NCBI RefSeq assembly: GCF_048892425.1
Contig: NZ_JBLZHU010000001.1
Coordinates: 124,001 to 188,000 of the forward strand
Reading direction: 5' to 3'
Source of the DNA: Pacificispira sp002696645
Lineage (GTDB): Bacteria > Pseudomonadota > Alphaproteobacteria > UBA8366 > Aestuariispiraceae
DNA length: 64,000 bases
Positions 1 through 8,911 of this stretch are shown piece by piece. The notes below the pieces were generated by a model that was not told the origin of the DNA, ran no database searches, and saw nothing but the letters and a program-made list of their open reading frames with translations. The translations under genes were made by a program, and so were the position numbers. How positions within the stretch are numbered: position 1 is the first letter of the stretch; the number at the start of each line of letters is the position of its first letter.

Positions 1-3000
1 TTCGAGACGCAAAATGCCGTGTAAGGACATGAGGTAAATGTGTGTCACCTAGGACGGCCAACAAAGTATCGCAATACCGAGCAATTTCTTTTGGGTGGTC
101 TTTCACCAATCTGGATAGCGAGATTAAAAGCCAAAGGCGGGCATGGAGGTAATAGAACTTTAGCTCTTTCGCTTGAAACGGGCCGGCTTTCTCTGAGGAC
201 AGCGTTGCAACAAGCTTGTCAATTGCCGTCCAGCACTCATATCGAGCGAGATGCAGTACACAGTGTGCAGCACGCCATCGTTTCTCGGCGTCTGGTGCTC
301 CCAACATTCGCCAGACTAGCCCAGCTGCGATTTCATCCTGGTCACCGCTAGGATAACTTTCTGCCTCGCATTCACCGTCGATTACACTATTGGCGAGTTT
401 CGCAGCCTCACTCTCAAGAAGTCGCCTTAAGGCGACTTGCCCCGTGCCCGCAGGCGCGTAGGAGCAAAGATGCGTTGCGAGGTCCATCCAGACTGCACCA
501 GATACATACGCATCTGGCTGGGCAAAAACGTCAACGAGCTCCATCGCAAGATCGAACGTGCTAACTTCAGCGAGAGTCGATAGTTCTCTAATGAACGATC
601 CAGACAGGGTATCATGATAAATGATATCAAACGCGTGTTGCCGGATGATAGGCCGAGCAAGTTCTTTCATAGATACAGAGACACTAGCAGACGAGCTCGA
701 CCATGCAGATACGCAGGTTTTGAGCTCCTCAAGCTTCCAGATATGATTCCACCCCTCTGATACAGAGATCGCTCGTAGGTAATCCGCTCGACCGCCAAAT
801 GGCACCTTTTTGCGAACGTCATCTAGAAATTTTCCGCGAATATCCCAAACGTCTCTCATTGTCCCAATCTGCCCAAGCGCTAGGGCCAGTGCGTTCCCAT
901 CACTAGGGTCAGTGGCACTCGCAAGTCTGGTCAACTCATCAACTTTTTCTTCTTTCTTTTTGGCTGCTTTAACAGATTGCTCCAAGTCAACATGTTCGGA
1001 TGAACGTACCGAGTTGTCGGGGCGTCTTTGCCATTGTTGTATCTCGCGCACCCTCTTTGTGGCGGCTGCTTTTGGCCCCAGATACTGCTCAGCAAAGTCA
1101 CCGATTTCTGACCAAAGATGAGAATAAGCTAGATTAGGGTTCTCTCGCTCAAACCGCTCAATCAGGTCAGTTGCTAGCTGCGTAGGGTTTGGCGGAGAGT
1201 CTGCTAAAAGCGCCTTGGAAAACTCTTTAGTTCCCAGTTCATAATACTCGGGCGGCTCTGCGAGGTAATTGAGCGCCAACGCAAGGTCAGGATCGATTTT
1301 TCTGTGTTCGAGCAGCGCCGTGAGATATGGCATCAAGGCATCGCCCAAGTCTGCTTTTTGCCTATCGTCCCATCGGCAAATCTTAGCTAGACCGCGCGCG
1401 CCTGACGCTTTCGACATGGCCCGAGCAAATGCGCCCCAAAAGAACTTCTCACTTTCCTCTGGGATATTCAGTTCGCAGATGTTTGTAAGCGTATGAAAAT
1501 CATGAGGGTCAAGTTCATCGCCCTGCATCTCCGATACAAACAGCAGCAGCTGATTTACGAAAGCATAGTCGCCAGACCCAATCGCATCCATCTGGTCAAG
1601 GCCATTTGCGAAATAAACAGCTGCGTCGTTCAAACTGGCAGGGAGAATTGCGCGCGCAAGTTCAGAAAATTGCTCTCCGCGTGTCGCGACATCATCTTCT
1701 TTCTCGATAAGCTCGCGAATCTGCGCAGCTAACTTACCAGCCAACTCGTGTGAGTCAGATCGAGCGGCGCAAATATGAAGCAAATCAAGCAACCGATATA
1801 CAAATGGCAGCAGCTCCAAACTCGAATCTAGAAACGTTTTCACGGACGCTTCCGAGAGGCTCGGATGGGTCCAAAGTATGAAACTACCTAATTCAAAGCC
1901 GAGATCACACAGGTAGTATTCGTGCCTGTTTCCGCCATACCACTTTGAACTACGAACGAACTCGGCCCAATTTTTCGTGAATTCGGCAAAAGCTTGATCG
2001 GCTTTCCTTCCCCGACTTTTGAAGATGTCCGATACGTTACGGGTCAGGGTCAGCGTTGGGTCAAGCACGTTTTGGATGAAAGATTCTTCCTCTTGGCGCG
2101 ATCTATATGCCGCTTTTCGAGAAGTTCGATCGTCACTCGTAGACGCCAAAGACCGGGATCTCTTTAGTGCTTCCAGTGCAACATTTTTGAACTGGGGACC
2201 ATTTATTGTCTTCGGTACTCTCGACAATTTTGGAGCGAGTTCTGATGGCAATAGATCGCGTTCATGCAACGGCTTCCCGTTTATCAATGAATTCAGAATA
2301 GTACGGACAATGAACGGAAATGCATCACGAACACCAAGGTGATCTCTCATTGACCATATGCCGGGGCGGCCGGCTTTTGCTCGAAGTAAAATCGACTTCG
2401 CTTCGCTGTTCATACCAGCGAAATAGGCGAGTGCCGAAGCCTTAAGGAACCCTTTTCTAAAGTCAGGGATATCTCGGCGATGTAAGTGGTGTGGATAATG
2501 TAAATTCGTTTCGCGTTTGCACCTCTTTGCAAGCTTTCCCAAGAGCTCTTTCCGAAGCGGACGCGGAAGGTTTTGATATGCAAGAGACCCCGAAATTACC
2601 CCAATATCATTAGAGGCTTTGCAAAATCGGGTAATGTAAGATGGCTTAATTGTGCCTAACTGCACGGCTAGCCGGGCCAACCGTAAAATTGTTTCCGCTA
2701 GGCTATATGAATACCAAGCATGCCATCCCTGGATCGACGTAGCGGCAACCTCAGGTCTACCATCTCTAATGAGCACAAATGGAATTGATGCAATATCTAT
2801 CTTGTCTGGCCGAGGCGCATGATACTGATCTTCTTTATCGGTTCTCCGATAGTGATCTATCCAGTTTTCCGCTGAAATTGCGTGCCGGATGCTTTCATCG
2901 TCAAAACCGTTCAGGCCATTGGCTATAGCCAGGCGTGCGTGACGTGCACCTGGCCATCCCTTCTGGGTCTCAAATATTCGCCTTAAGGCATTCTCGTCCT

Positions 3001-5152
3001 TTGCCACTACAGCTAAGTCTGGATTTTCGAAAACAAAGTCTGACCCCTTTTGCTCTACTGCGGCGACTGACGCCAGTTCAACCAAAAGGCGGACAAGTTT
3101 ACCTGTGTCCTGGCCATTAGAAAAATAACGGACAGCCGAAATAAGGCGGGATTTTCGCACCGTACGTTTACCAACCGCACTTTTAATTATGTTCGGAAGT
3201 CGAGGGTCGAATGCCAGTTCAAATAAGGCGTCACCATCCCCAATAGCATGAAGTAGCCCTGGAAGAGATCGGGCTGCATAAAAGGAGGTTTCCTGCACTG
3301 CATTGAGGTTTTTTGCTACTGCCTGCAACAACTCGGGCTTGGAGGCATACTTTGCCCTCACGAAAGTTTCCGTAGGTTCATCTCTGAATACGAGCCCATG
3401 TTCATTGCGATCAAGCAAAGGCCATAAATCCGACGCAAAGCTTCGTATTTGCTGTACCGAAACTCCGAGTGCGGATGCATATTCACGCTCCGGCACTGGG
3501 GGAGGCAGAATTGCGAGACCTGTAACAAAGGCGTTCACATCGTTTTGTGATGCGCCTTTAATGCCCGCGTCCCGTAGTGCATTTTCAATTCTTTGGCCGA
3601 TCAAATCATCTAATTCGATCGATAGGTTGGCCTTAGATGCAATCAGTTCGCTCCTGTCCCCATTACAGAAATGTTCCAGTACGCGAGCGTTTCCGAGGGA
3701 CCGTGATTGCGCTACTCGCACTTCTGCGGATGTGACATCTTCTAGCCTGCTAGACAAAAACCGTTCGGTTTCAGCAACTGAAAACGGGGCTAGTGGTAGT
3801 TTCTCCATTGATGCTTCGACAGCAGGAATTCGATGTGTTCTGCTAGAAGCGACAATTTTGCAGCCTGCGATGGGGTTAACATCCAAAGCATCTATCAAAA
3901 TGGACGGAAAGGCCTGCTCTCTTCGTTCCGTCGCGATGTCCTGAGAGTTATCGATGGCATCAAGAAACAAAATAACTTCGGCCTCAGGTTTGACGCGCCG
4001 AAGAGCCTCTATCGCTTGTTCTAATCTACGACGGAAAGTCCTCAACAAAAGTGGGAGGTCATGGCCGCCGGGCAATATTGGATCGCAAAGACCTTTAAAC
4101 GCTAACGTGTTCGCAATATGCAGAAGTCCGTTTTGGGGAAGATGCCGAGCGTCTTCCCTAGAACGATACGCGCCGCCTCCAAAGCAATCGAAAAAGACAT
4201 ACTCTTGATTCGATTCCAGACTAGCGGCCAGCGTCTCCATAAAAACCGTTTTGCCTTCGCCTCCCTCGGCATGAATGAGGAGTGTACCGGTCAGGTTCCT
4301 CAACTGCTCCAAGGCGTCAGGAAGCTGAACCCGGTTTAAAATTTGCTTTACTGGAGGCAACGCCTCTGGGCATGGAAGGAGGTCGCGAATTTCGGATACG
4401 CCAAGCGCCCCTAAAACATCCGTTTGAAATATCAATTTGCCGCTCGGCCCTGGTTGTGCTCCGGCCTTCTTTCGAATGAGTGCGGTTAAATCGCCGAACC
4501 GGGCGTTGGCGTATGGCGAAAGTGACGGTGACCAGTCGATAATTCTACCAAGCAGATTGCTTTGGATATTTTGAAGATCGCCAGTTTTCCCAACTAGGCT
4601 TATCAACCGGGCAAACTCTTGAAGTAAATTTCCTTTTAGGCCTGTCGAGATCGCAACTTGATCGGATTGTTTAGCAACCGTGCCAGATGCAGGTGAGCCT
4701 GACACAATTGAATTTATGGATTTTGAAAAGTCGGGGTGTATGGGTCTGTTTGTGATTAGCTCAAAACTGAACTTCTCTCGTGCAGTTGCAACCCCAAATT
4801 TGTTCCGAATTTCAACATAGCTACTAGCAAATTTTTTAAGTGTTTTTGCGGCGTCGCTCGCCGTGAAAGCGGTATTCTCACGAGCAACTGAATATTTCAG
4901 CTGGCAGACCCTAATTTTTGACGCATATTCGATAGTTGCTGCCCTACCGAAGTAAAGAGTGACATCGGCAATTTCGACGGTACCCGACTCTACGACCTCT
5001 TCGTCCTCTTCTGATAGACCTTCAACCGCAATTGCATGCAGCGGTTCGTCCGGCCAAAGCAGCTGAAGACTTTTGCGTGCCACCCAAGCCGTATGGTACT
5101 CATGGCCATCGCGTTGCGCGCCGACCATATTGATGTTGTTTTTCCTTGCCAT
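1..5152 (-). CDS. STAND NTPase with N-terminal PD-(D/E)xK-like nuclease domain (partial, 3' end outside window)
   Basis: One frame stays open from an ATG at 5152 to the window edge, about 1717 codons with no stop, so the C-terminus is missing. Residues about 40-90 look like a restriction-type nuclease: an ADVTLYFG strand (about 64) followed by CQLKYS (about 83), the D...QxK pattern of DUF4297/Mrr-like domains. A P-loop HAEGGEGKT lies near residue 300 and a Walker B strand VILFLDAID near 396, followed by a winged-helix-like stretch and a very long helical region without recognisable motifs, as in STAND sensors with TPR-like repeats. This order (nuclease, STAND NTPase, long sensor) matches Avs-type or related antiphage proteins; the family assignment is inference. 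No strong ribosome site precedes the ATG. It sits in an integrative element, which fits a defence role. Confidence 0.75.
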   Translation of the reverse strand, partial: MARKNNINMVGAQRDGHEYHTAWVARKSLQLLWPDEPLHAIAVEGLSEEDEEVVESGTVEIADVTLYFGRAATIEYASKIRVCQLKYSVARENTAFTASDAAKTLKKFASSYVEIRNKFGVATAREKFSFELITNRPIHPDFSKSINSIVSGSPASGTVAKQSDQVAISTGLKGNLLQEFARLISLVGKTGDLQNIQSNLLGRIIDWSPSLSPYANARFGDLTALIRKKAGAQPGPSGKLIFQTDVLGALGVSEIRDLLPCPEALPPVKQILNRVQLPDALEQLRNLTGTLLIHAEGGEGKTVFMETLAASLESNQEYVFFDCFGGGAYRSREDARHLPQNGLLHIANTLAFKGLCDPILPGGHDLPLLLRTFRRRLEQAIEALRRVKPEAEVILFLDAIDNSQDIATERREQAFPSILIDALDVNPIAGCKIVASSRTHRIPAVEASMEKLPLAPFSVAETERFLSSRLEDVTSAEVRVAQSRSLGNARVLEHFCNGDRSELIASKANLSIELDDLIGQRIENALRDAGIKGASQNDVNAFVTGLAILPPPVPEREYASALGVSVQQIRSFASDLWPLLDRNEHGLVFRDEPTETFVRAKYASKPELLQAVAKNLNAVQETSFYAARSLPGLLHAIGDGDALFELAFDPRLPNIIKSAVGKRTVRKSRLISAVRYFSNGQDTGKLVRLLVELASVAAVEQKGSDFVFENPDLAVVAKDENALRRIFETQKGWPGARHARLAIANGLNGFDDESIRHAISAENWIDHYRRTDKEDQYHAPRPDKIDIASIPFVLIRDGRPEVAATSIQGWHAWYSYSLAETILRLARLAVQLGTIKPSYITRFCKASNDIGVISGSLAYQNLPRPLRKELLGKLAKRCKRETNLHYPHHLHRRDIPDFRKGFLKASALAYFAGMNSEAKSILLRAKAGRPGIWSMRDHLGVRDAFPFIVRTILNSLINGKPLHERDLLPSELAPKLSRVPKTINGPQFKNVALEALKRSRSLASTSDDRTSRKAAYRSRQEEESFIQNVLDPTLTLTRNVSDIFKSRGRKADQAFAEFTKNWAEFVRSSKWYGGNRHEYYLCDLGFELGSFILWTHPSLSEASVKTFLDSSLELLPFVYRLLDLLHICAARSDSHELAGKLAAQIRELIEKEDDVATRGEQFSELARAILPASLNDAAVYFANGLDQMDAIGSGDYAFVNQLLLFVSEMQGDELDPHDFHTLTNICELNIPEESEKFFWGAFARAMSKASGARGLAKICRWDDRQKADLGDALMPYLTALLEHRKIDPDLALALNYLAEPPEYYELGTKEFSKALLADSPPNPTQLATDLIERFERENPNLAYSHLWSEIGDFAEQYLGPKAAATKRVREIQQWQRRPDNSVRSSEHVDLEQSVKAAKKKEEKVDELTRLASATDPSDGNALALALGQIGTMRDVWDIRGKFLDDVRKKVPFGGRADYLRAISVSEGWNHIWKLEELKTCVSAWSSSSASVSVSMKELARPIIRQHAFDIIYHDTLSGSFIRELSTLAEVSTFDLAMELVDVFAQPDAYVSGAVWMDLATHLCSYAPAGTGQVALRRLLESEAAKLANSVIDGECEAESYPSGDQDEIAAGLVWRMLGAPDAEKRWRAAHCVLHLARYECWTAIDKLVATLSSEKAGPFQAKELKFYYLHARLWLLISLSRLVKDHPKEIARYCDTLLAVLGDTHLPHVLTRHFASR

Positions 5153-5215
5153 GGCTGTTTGTCGTATACTCTATGTTGAATTTATGCACATGGTGCACGC
5201 TAAATGTGGAGAAAA

Positions 5216-5455
5216 TCAAGACGCTTGATTGCAGACAACACTGAACCAGTTTCCTGAGAGCGTATGGATTGTGCCCGGATTTAACAGCAGTTCGCGGAAT
5301 GCGGATGGTGCTGCAACTGTGATGAACCTAACGTCATTCAGCGTAGAAAGCCAAAGTCTACATATGCCGCACGGAAATGTCGCTCTCGTCCAAACCAAGG
5401 CAGCGAAATGGCTTTACATGGTACTTAGCTTGGTGAGCTCAAGGAGACTCGAACG
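5216..5455 (-). pseudogene. cytidine deaminase-like C-terminal remnant
   Basis: The minus strand reads SHFAALVWTRATFPCGICR and then LWLSTLNDVRFITVAAP, which carries the PCGxCR zinc-binding motif of the cytidine deaminase superfamily and the following beta strand. A TAA lies in frame just upstream (about 5417) and the HAE/CAE half of the active site is not found, so this is a broken fragment and not an active gene. It ends 64 bases before the start of the STAND NTPase and may be left from an earlier defence or salvage gene at this spot. The motif is seen; the family name is inferred from it. Confidence 0.45.
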
Positions 5456-5686
5456 CCCAAGTCGGCAAGGTAGAGAAGATTTCAAATCTGCTCTGGTTGA
5501 TGATATGCCTTTTTAAAGATTGATAAAGATTTTGCGGACCAAACTCATTACAGCTGTCTCAAAGTTTGGCGACGCATCGCAACCCGTTTTCTCTGCAACA
5601 TCAAGAACTTCTTCGTCTCTATTGCTCTTGTCGGTACCGTCATATGGAGGTAGTAATGAGTCCTGAACCTATTCAGAATGAATGAC
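5456..5686. other. gene-free stretch with a weak coding remnant
   Basis: No intact gene is visible here. On the minus strand 51 codons are open between 5668 and a TAA at 5513, with a protein-like composition (contains PPYDGTDKSNRDEEV), but there is no start codon and I recognise no family. It may be the tail of a decayed gene. The surrounding DNA is AT-rich and looks like eroded accessory sequence. Confidence 0.3.
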
Positions 5687-6576
5687 TTAAGCACTAACAT
5701 TATGCCGAACCAGCTCATTTCTTAGTATTATTCCGAATTGAATGTAAACTTTATTTGACAAAGATTCGGATAGTCTCTTAGCAAATCGCCTTTCTTCAAT
5801 TTTCTCACAATATGGTATAATACACCAAGCGACATCCTGAACCGTGGGCATATCTAAATATGCTTCATTCATTTCTTTTATACTTTCAATAATTGCTTTT
5901 TCCAGCGGTCGAAGAGTTTCGGGTGTTATATGCTTTCCCTTACCTGGTTTTTCTAAGATGCTAGGTTCACGTCCTGCAATTCTTTTTTGCAATTCTGTAC
6001 AGGCAGAGGTTTTCGCTCCGTACGGGTAAATTCTCTCTTTCGTTTTGCTCAATAGCTGTGAAAACTTCTTTTCCCGCCAACTGCTATGACATGGAAATTG
6101 CCAAATTGTTTTCACACCATTATCTAAGTAGTGGATATTATAAATATATGTCTTTTTTCGAAAGTAATGGTTAACAGTTTCTCGATCTACATATAAATAA
6201 TCACTTCTTTTCAAACATATCGGGTTCCCCCGATGAACAAAAATCATGAATATTTTTGACTTTTTTGTATCTAAAATTATCAATCCATTGGCATCACAGT
6301 CCAAAATGAAATCTGAAAATGAATACTCATGTTTTTTTATAATTTTATGGGCCTTTACTCCGAGAAGAGCAAATTGATATGAAATAATCAAAAAAAAACT
6401 ACACAGATGCAATAAATAAAAATTTCTATCGTACCATTTAAAAGAACCTCGTTAAGAGCTATAAATACTATGCTATGCACAACAGCTATGGTGATAAGAA
6501 TTAAACAGCAAATGAAAGACTTGTGACATTCTGTAAAATATTTGATGTTGTCTGGATAACTTATCTTTAATCCCAT
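5687..6576 (-). CDS. two-TM membrane protein with soluble C-terminal domain, split by a T9 frameshift
   Basis: Two overlapping minus-strand frames join at a run of nine T (plus-strand A run 6390-6398). The first (6576 to 6388, 62 aa) has one hydrophobic helix and the start of a second, ending CICVVFF then TGA. The second frame (5687-6412) continues FFLIISYQFALLGV and then about 220 soluble residues. A one-base slip (-1 ribosomal shift, or one extra T) fuses them into a protein of about 297 aa whose second membrane helix becomes complete. Neither half alone makes a sensible membrane protein. I do not recognise the soluble domain. The region is very AT-rich compared with the core genes, a sign of transfer. 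It could be a sequencing error, phase variation or programmed slippage. Confidence 0.55.
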
Positions 6577-6676
6577 TTAGGAGTTCCTTCATTTTAGCCA
6601 AAAGAATTATGAAGAAAATAATTTCTAAAGTATAGTGAAAACTCCCAAAATCTAAACGAGGGAAGTTCTTGTAAAT

Positions 6677-6727
6677 TGAGTTTTAAGTCCGCTTGTTCTC
6701 TCAGGATGCAGGGAGATGGATAGAGAT
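6677..6727 (+). repeat. left copy of 51-bp inverted repeat flanking the integrase
   Basis: These 51 bases match the reverse complement of 8513-8563 at 49 positions, with an unbroken 37-base identity (6685-6721 against 8519-8555). The right copy runs into the tRNA attachment core, so this left copy is a second att-arm-like site in opposite orientation, about 1.8 kb away across the integrase gene. Confidence 0.9.
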
Positions 6728-6801
6728 ATTTTGAGATGGCATCGCCCTGCACCCGGTTGATTGGTTGAGTTACATTGAGTTGCACTGCGTATGAGCTCGA
6801 G

Positions 6802-6858
6802 TGCTTACCTTTGCTTACCCAATTTTGAGATTCAATCGGCGGGTAGCGTCTTGCTTAC
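6802..6858 (-). promoter_or_regulatory. cluster of GGTAAGCA(A) motifs, putative integrase arm sites (left)
   Basis: The minus strand carries GGTAAGCA at 6802-6809, GGTAAGCAA at 6811-6819 and GTAAGCAA at 6851-6858. The same 9-mer occurs twice at 8411-8430 in the opposite orientation, at a similar distance inside the other inverted-repeat copy. Short direct repeats near an att site are typical arm-type binding sites of tyrosine recombinases; that role is inferred. Confidence 0.5.
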
Positions 6859-7026
6859 AAAGGACTCTGTTGTAACCATTTCTGTTTCGCCGTCTTTCTT
6901 GGTCAACATGAAGCCACCGGTAAATTGGCCGCCAGTACCGCGGTAATGTCCTAAAGCCACGATGTTTTTGAAAGGGTTTGTTTCCTCTGGCTTCTCGTCC
7001 TTAGTCTGATCGTCATTACCGTCCAT
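6832..7026 (-). CDS. small acidic/hydrophilic hypothetical protein (64 aa)
   Basis: The 64-residue protein starts MDGNDDQTKDEKPEETNPF and is rich in charged and glycine residues, with a GHYRGTGGQFTGGFM stretch. I chose the ATG at 7026 because AGGAG lies about 8 bases upstream; the frame is open for 40 more codons upstream but without such a site. No family is recognised. It lies directly downstream of the integrase on the same strand, where small excisionase or accessory genes are often found. No helix-turn-helix is visible, so an excisionase role is only a possibility. The predicted arm sites overlap its 3' end. Confidence 0.55.
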   Translation of the reverse strand: MDGNDDQTKDEKPEETNPFKNIVALGHYRGTGGQFTGGFMLTKKDGETEMVTTESFVSKTLPAD

Positions 7027-7202
7027 GGAACATCTCCTGCTTTTGGTTAAGGTTTGATCCGAAAATCTGGTGGATGTCTGAGAGTTGAAGCTGCTTTTGG
7101 CCCTTCGACATACAATCGTGCCTTCAGCCAACCTGTAAACTACCACAGATTACAGGATTTTACCGCGTCATCGCTGTGCGGTTGCCTTCAACTGCCTGAT
7201 CA

Positions 7203-8396
7203 TCAAAGCACCGCTTTGGGACGCATAATGTCTCCGACCAATACCCCCACCTTGTCAGATGCATCCCTAAGCGGATCTTGAGATAGATGGGCATATGTAG
7301 ACGTGGCCGACATAGACCGATGGCCCAGCAATCCGCCAATAACAGGAAGCGATGCTCCAGTTGTTACGCCGAAGCTTGCAAAAGAATGTCGCAGGTCATG
7401 TATACGAACATCGTCCAAGCCAGCTCTTTTCCGAATCCTGCGCCATGGCTTTTGCAAATTGACCAGGGGTGCATTTTTTCTGAGCCCAGTGATCACGTAG
7501 GGGTTCTCTGGGTCACGGGGTATCTCCTTTAGAATGTCGAGCGCAATCGCATTAAGAGGAAGTGCCTTTATGCCGCTGACATCTGTTTTGTGTTCGCGCA
7601 GGATAAGCAAACGTCGATCCCAATCGATATCACTCCAGCACATGTTAATGATTTCACCGGACCGTGCGCCGGTAACGATTAACAGGCGGATCGCCCCTGC
7701 AACATGCGGTGAGATAAGACGTTCATTCTCGCTGTCATCAATTGCTTTCGCCAGTCTGGCAAGCTCTTCTCGGGAGAGGAACCGCTGGCGCTTCTTTTCT
7801 CTGAATGGGCGGACGGATACTGCTGGATTGCCACCCTTTTCCAACAAGCCCCACAACTCGGCATGTCCCATCATGGCCTTCAGAAGTCCAAGGACCCGGT
7901 TTGCGTTGTAGGGCGTACCAATTAAGGATTGGTGTAGGTGAGCAATATCAGCACTGGTCAGTTCGGAGAGTAGAAACCGTCCTATTCTTGGCAATATAAA
8001 CTTATTCAGCAGCCAGTTGTGCGCTTCGATGGTCGACGGCTTGCAGCGTCCCTCACAGTGCTCTTGCATGTACCGGGCTGCCAGATCTGCGACTGAGTTC
8101 TCGTTTCGCTTACGCAGGCGATCTGCTCGAGGGTCTCTACCCCGGCTTGATGCGCTGAGAAGGTTTCGGGCTTCGGTCCTGGCTTCCTCCAGTGTCATAA
8201 TGCCAAAGCGGCCAATCGTATGGCGGCGTGATTTGTTGTATTCATTGCGGTACTGGATCATGAAACTCACTGTGCCCGACGGTTTAACCCGAATGCCAAA
8301 GCCTGGCATCGTGGTGTCCCATGCAACGATCTCCTGACCTTGTATGCGGGCCGCTTCACGTGTCTTATCGATTGTGGCCTTGGCGAGCTTTGACAT
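7203..8396 (-). CDS. tyrosine recombinase / integrase (P4-type)
   Basis: This 397-aa site-specific recombinase most likely integrates the element into the adjacent initiator tRNA gene. The N-terminal third matches the DUF4102-like arm-binding domain (around GIRVKPSGTVSF), followed by a SAM-like core-binding domain and the catalytic domain with TGARSGEI (Arg I, about 245), HDLRHSFAS (His-x-x-Arg, about 340) and STYAHLS (nucleophilic Tyr, about 372). All catalytic residues are present, so it should be active. The start at 8396 is preceded by GGAGGGAG; an ATG four codons upstream is possible. The gene lies about 160 bases from the tRNA 3' half, pointing inward, the usual place for such integrases. 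The nearby inverted repeats suggest it might also act within the element. Confidence 0.93.
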   Translation of the reverse strand: MSKLAKATIDKTREAARIQGQEIVAWDTTMPGFGIRVKPSGTVSFMIQYRNEYNKSRRHTIGRFGIMTLEEARTEARNLLSASSRGRDPRADRLRKRNENSVADLAARYMQEHCEGRCKPSTIEAHNWLLNKFILPRIGRFLLSELTSADIAHLHQSLIGTPYNANRVLGLLKAMMGHAELWGLLEKGGNPAVSVRPFREKKRQRFLSREELARLAKAIDDSENERLISPHVAGAIRLLIVTGARSGEIINMCWSDIDWDRRLLILREHKTDVSGIKALPLNAIALDILKEIPRDPENPYVITGLRKNAPLVNLQKPWRRIRKRAGLDDVRIHDLRHSFASFGVTTGASLPVIGGLLGHRSMSATSTYAHLSQDPLRDASDKVGVLVGDIMRPKAVL

Positions 8397-8410
8397 CACT
8401 CCCTCCATTG

Positions 8411-8430
8411 GGTAAGCAATAGGTAAGCAA
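8411..8430 (+). promoter_or_regulatory. paired GGTAAGCAA motifs upstream of integrase (right arm sites)
   Basis: GGTAAGCAA occurs at 8411-8419 and again at 8422-8430. The pair sits between the integrase start and the tRNA att core and mirrors the copies at 6802-6858. A further copy at 8675-8683 lies on the far side of the tRNA remnant. They are likely binding sites for the integrase or a directionality factor and could also influence int transcription. Confidence 0.5.
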
Positions 8431-8512
8431 GATATCTGTATCTTGGGCCATCATGGTGTGACATGATCAATCATCGAGTCAACAGAAAATATAATAATAT
8501 CAATAAGAAAGT

Positions 8513-8563
8513 ATCTCCATCCATCTCCCTGCATCCTGAGAGAACAAGCGGACTTCAAACTCA
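8513..8563 (+). repeat. right copy of 51-bp inverted repeat, entering the att core
   Basis: This is the partner of 6677-6727 (49 of 51 identical as reverse complement). Its right edge, AAACTCA, reaches into the anticodon loop of the tRNA remnant, so it is the element-derived arm next to the crossover point. Confidence 0.9.
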
Positions 8564-8601
8564 TAACCTGAAGGTCGTAGGTTCAAATCTTACCCCCGCA
8601 A
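8560..8601 (+). other. initiator tRNA-Met (CAT) 3' half: attachment site at element/chromosome junction
   Basis: From the anticodon loop CTCATAA to the acceptor end the sequence is that of an alphaproteobacterial initiator tRNA: 3' anticodon strand CCTGA, variable AGGTC, T-arm GTAGG-TTCAAAT-CTTAC and acceptor CCCCGCA. The 5' half is absent; upstream bases do not pair with CCTGA (TCAAA replaces the expected TCAGG). This is what integration into a tRNA 3' end leaves: the displaced 3' half here, and the restored complete tRNA at the other end of the element, beyond position 1. It is not a functional tRNA gene. Confidence 0.8.
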
Positions 8602-8611
8602 TCAAATAATG

Positions 8612-8645
8612 AGCCCCTGACCCAATAGGTTAGGGGCTTTTTGCT
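8612..8645 (+). terminator. rho-independent terminator of the tRNA transcript
   Basis: AGCCCCTGACC pairs with GGTTAGGGGCT and is followed by TTTTT. It sits just after the tRNA 3' half, so it is probably the original terminator of the initiator tRNA gene, now separated from its promoter. Confidence 0.8.
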
Positions 8646-8911
8646 GTCTCATTCCCCTCGCTAAACTCAACGTCGGTAAGCAAGCGGGATGCAAGCGGCG
8701 GGTGAGGAATTGCTAGAGTAGGATCGATTTAAATTGGGTTGGCTCATTTTGAGATAGGCATAAATTTTCCGCACCAATGCTGGTTGCTGGTTCTTCGCAA
8801 TGGAACTGGCTTTCTGATGTTTTGAAGATCCGGGCACAATAGCAGTATCCAGCCACAAGGGACCGTTCTGAGATGCTGCTTCACCTCAATTCGCCTTTCA
8901 GAAAATATGCA
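8646..8911. other. short intergenic region between element and catabolic operon
   Basis: I see no gene. One GGTAAGCAA motif at 8675-8683 matches the putative integrase arm sites although it lies on the chromosomal side of the att core. It may be chance or a leftover of another integration. Confidence 0.4.

Larger units (their letters stand above)
1..8601. mobile_element. integrative element in initiator tRNA-Met (partial)
   Basis: The right boundary is the crossover in the tRNA anticodon loop near 8560; the left boundary is outside the window. Inside lie an integrase at the edge, AT-rich accessory genes and a large STAND NTPase. The set fits a defence-carrying genomic island. No plasmid, phage structural or conjugation genes are seen in the visible part. 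Confidence 0.7.

Noticed and set aside
3303..3944. 213-codon open frame on the plus strand
   Set aside because: It is antisense to the continuous STAND NTPase frame, which carries recognisable motifs; codon pattern here is a shadow.
5229..5516. 95-codon plus-strand frame upstream of the STAND gene
   Set aside because: No ribosome site or family, and the opposite strand carries the cytidine-deaminase motif.
8521..8601. functional tRNA gene
   Set aside because: Only the 3' half matches; upstream bases do not form the anticodon, D or acceptor 5' strands.
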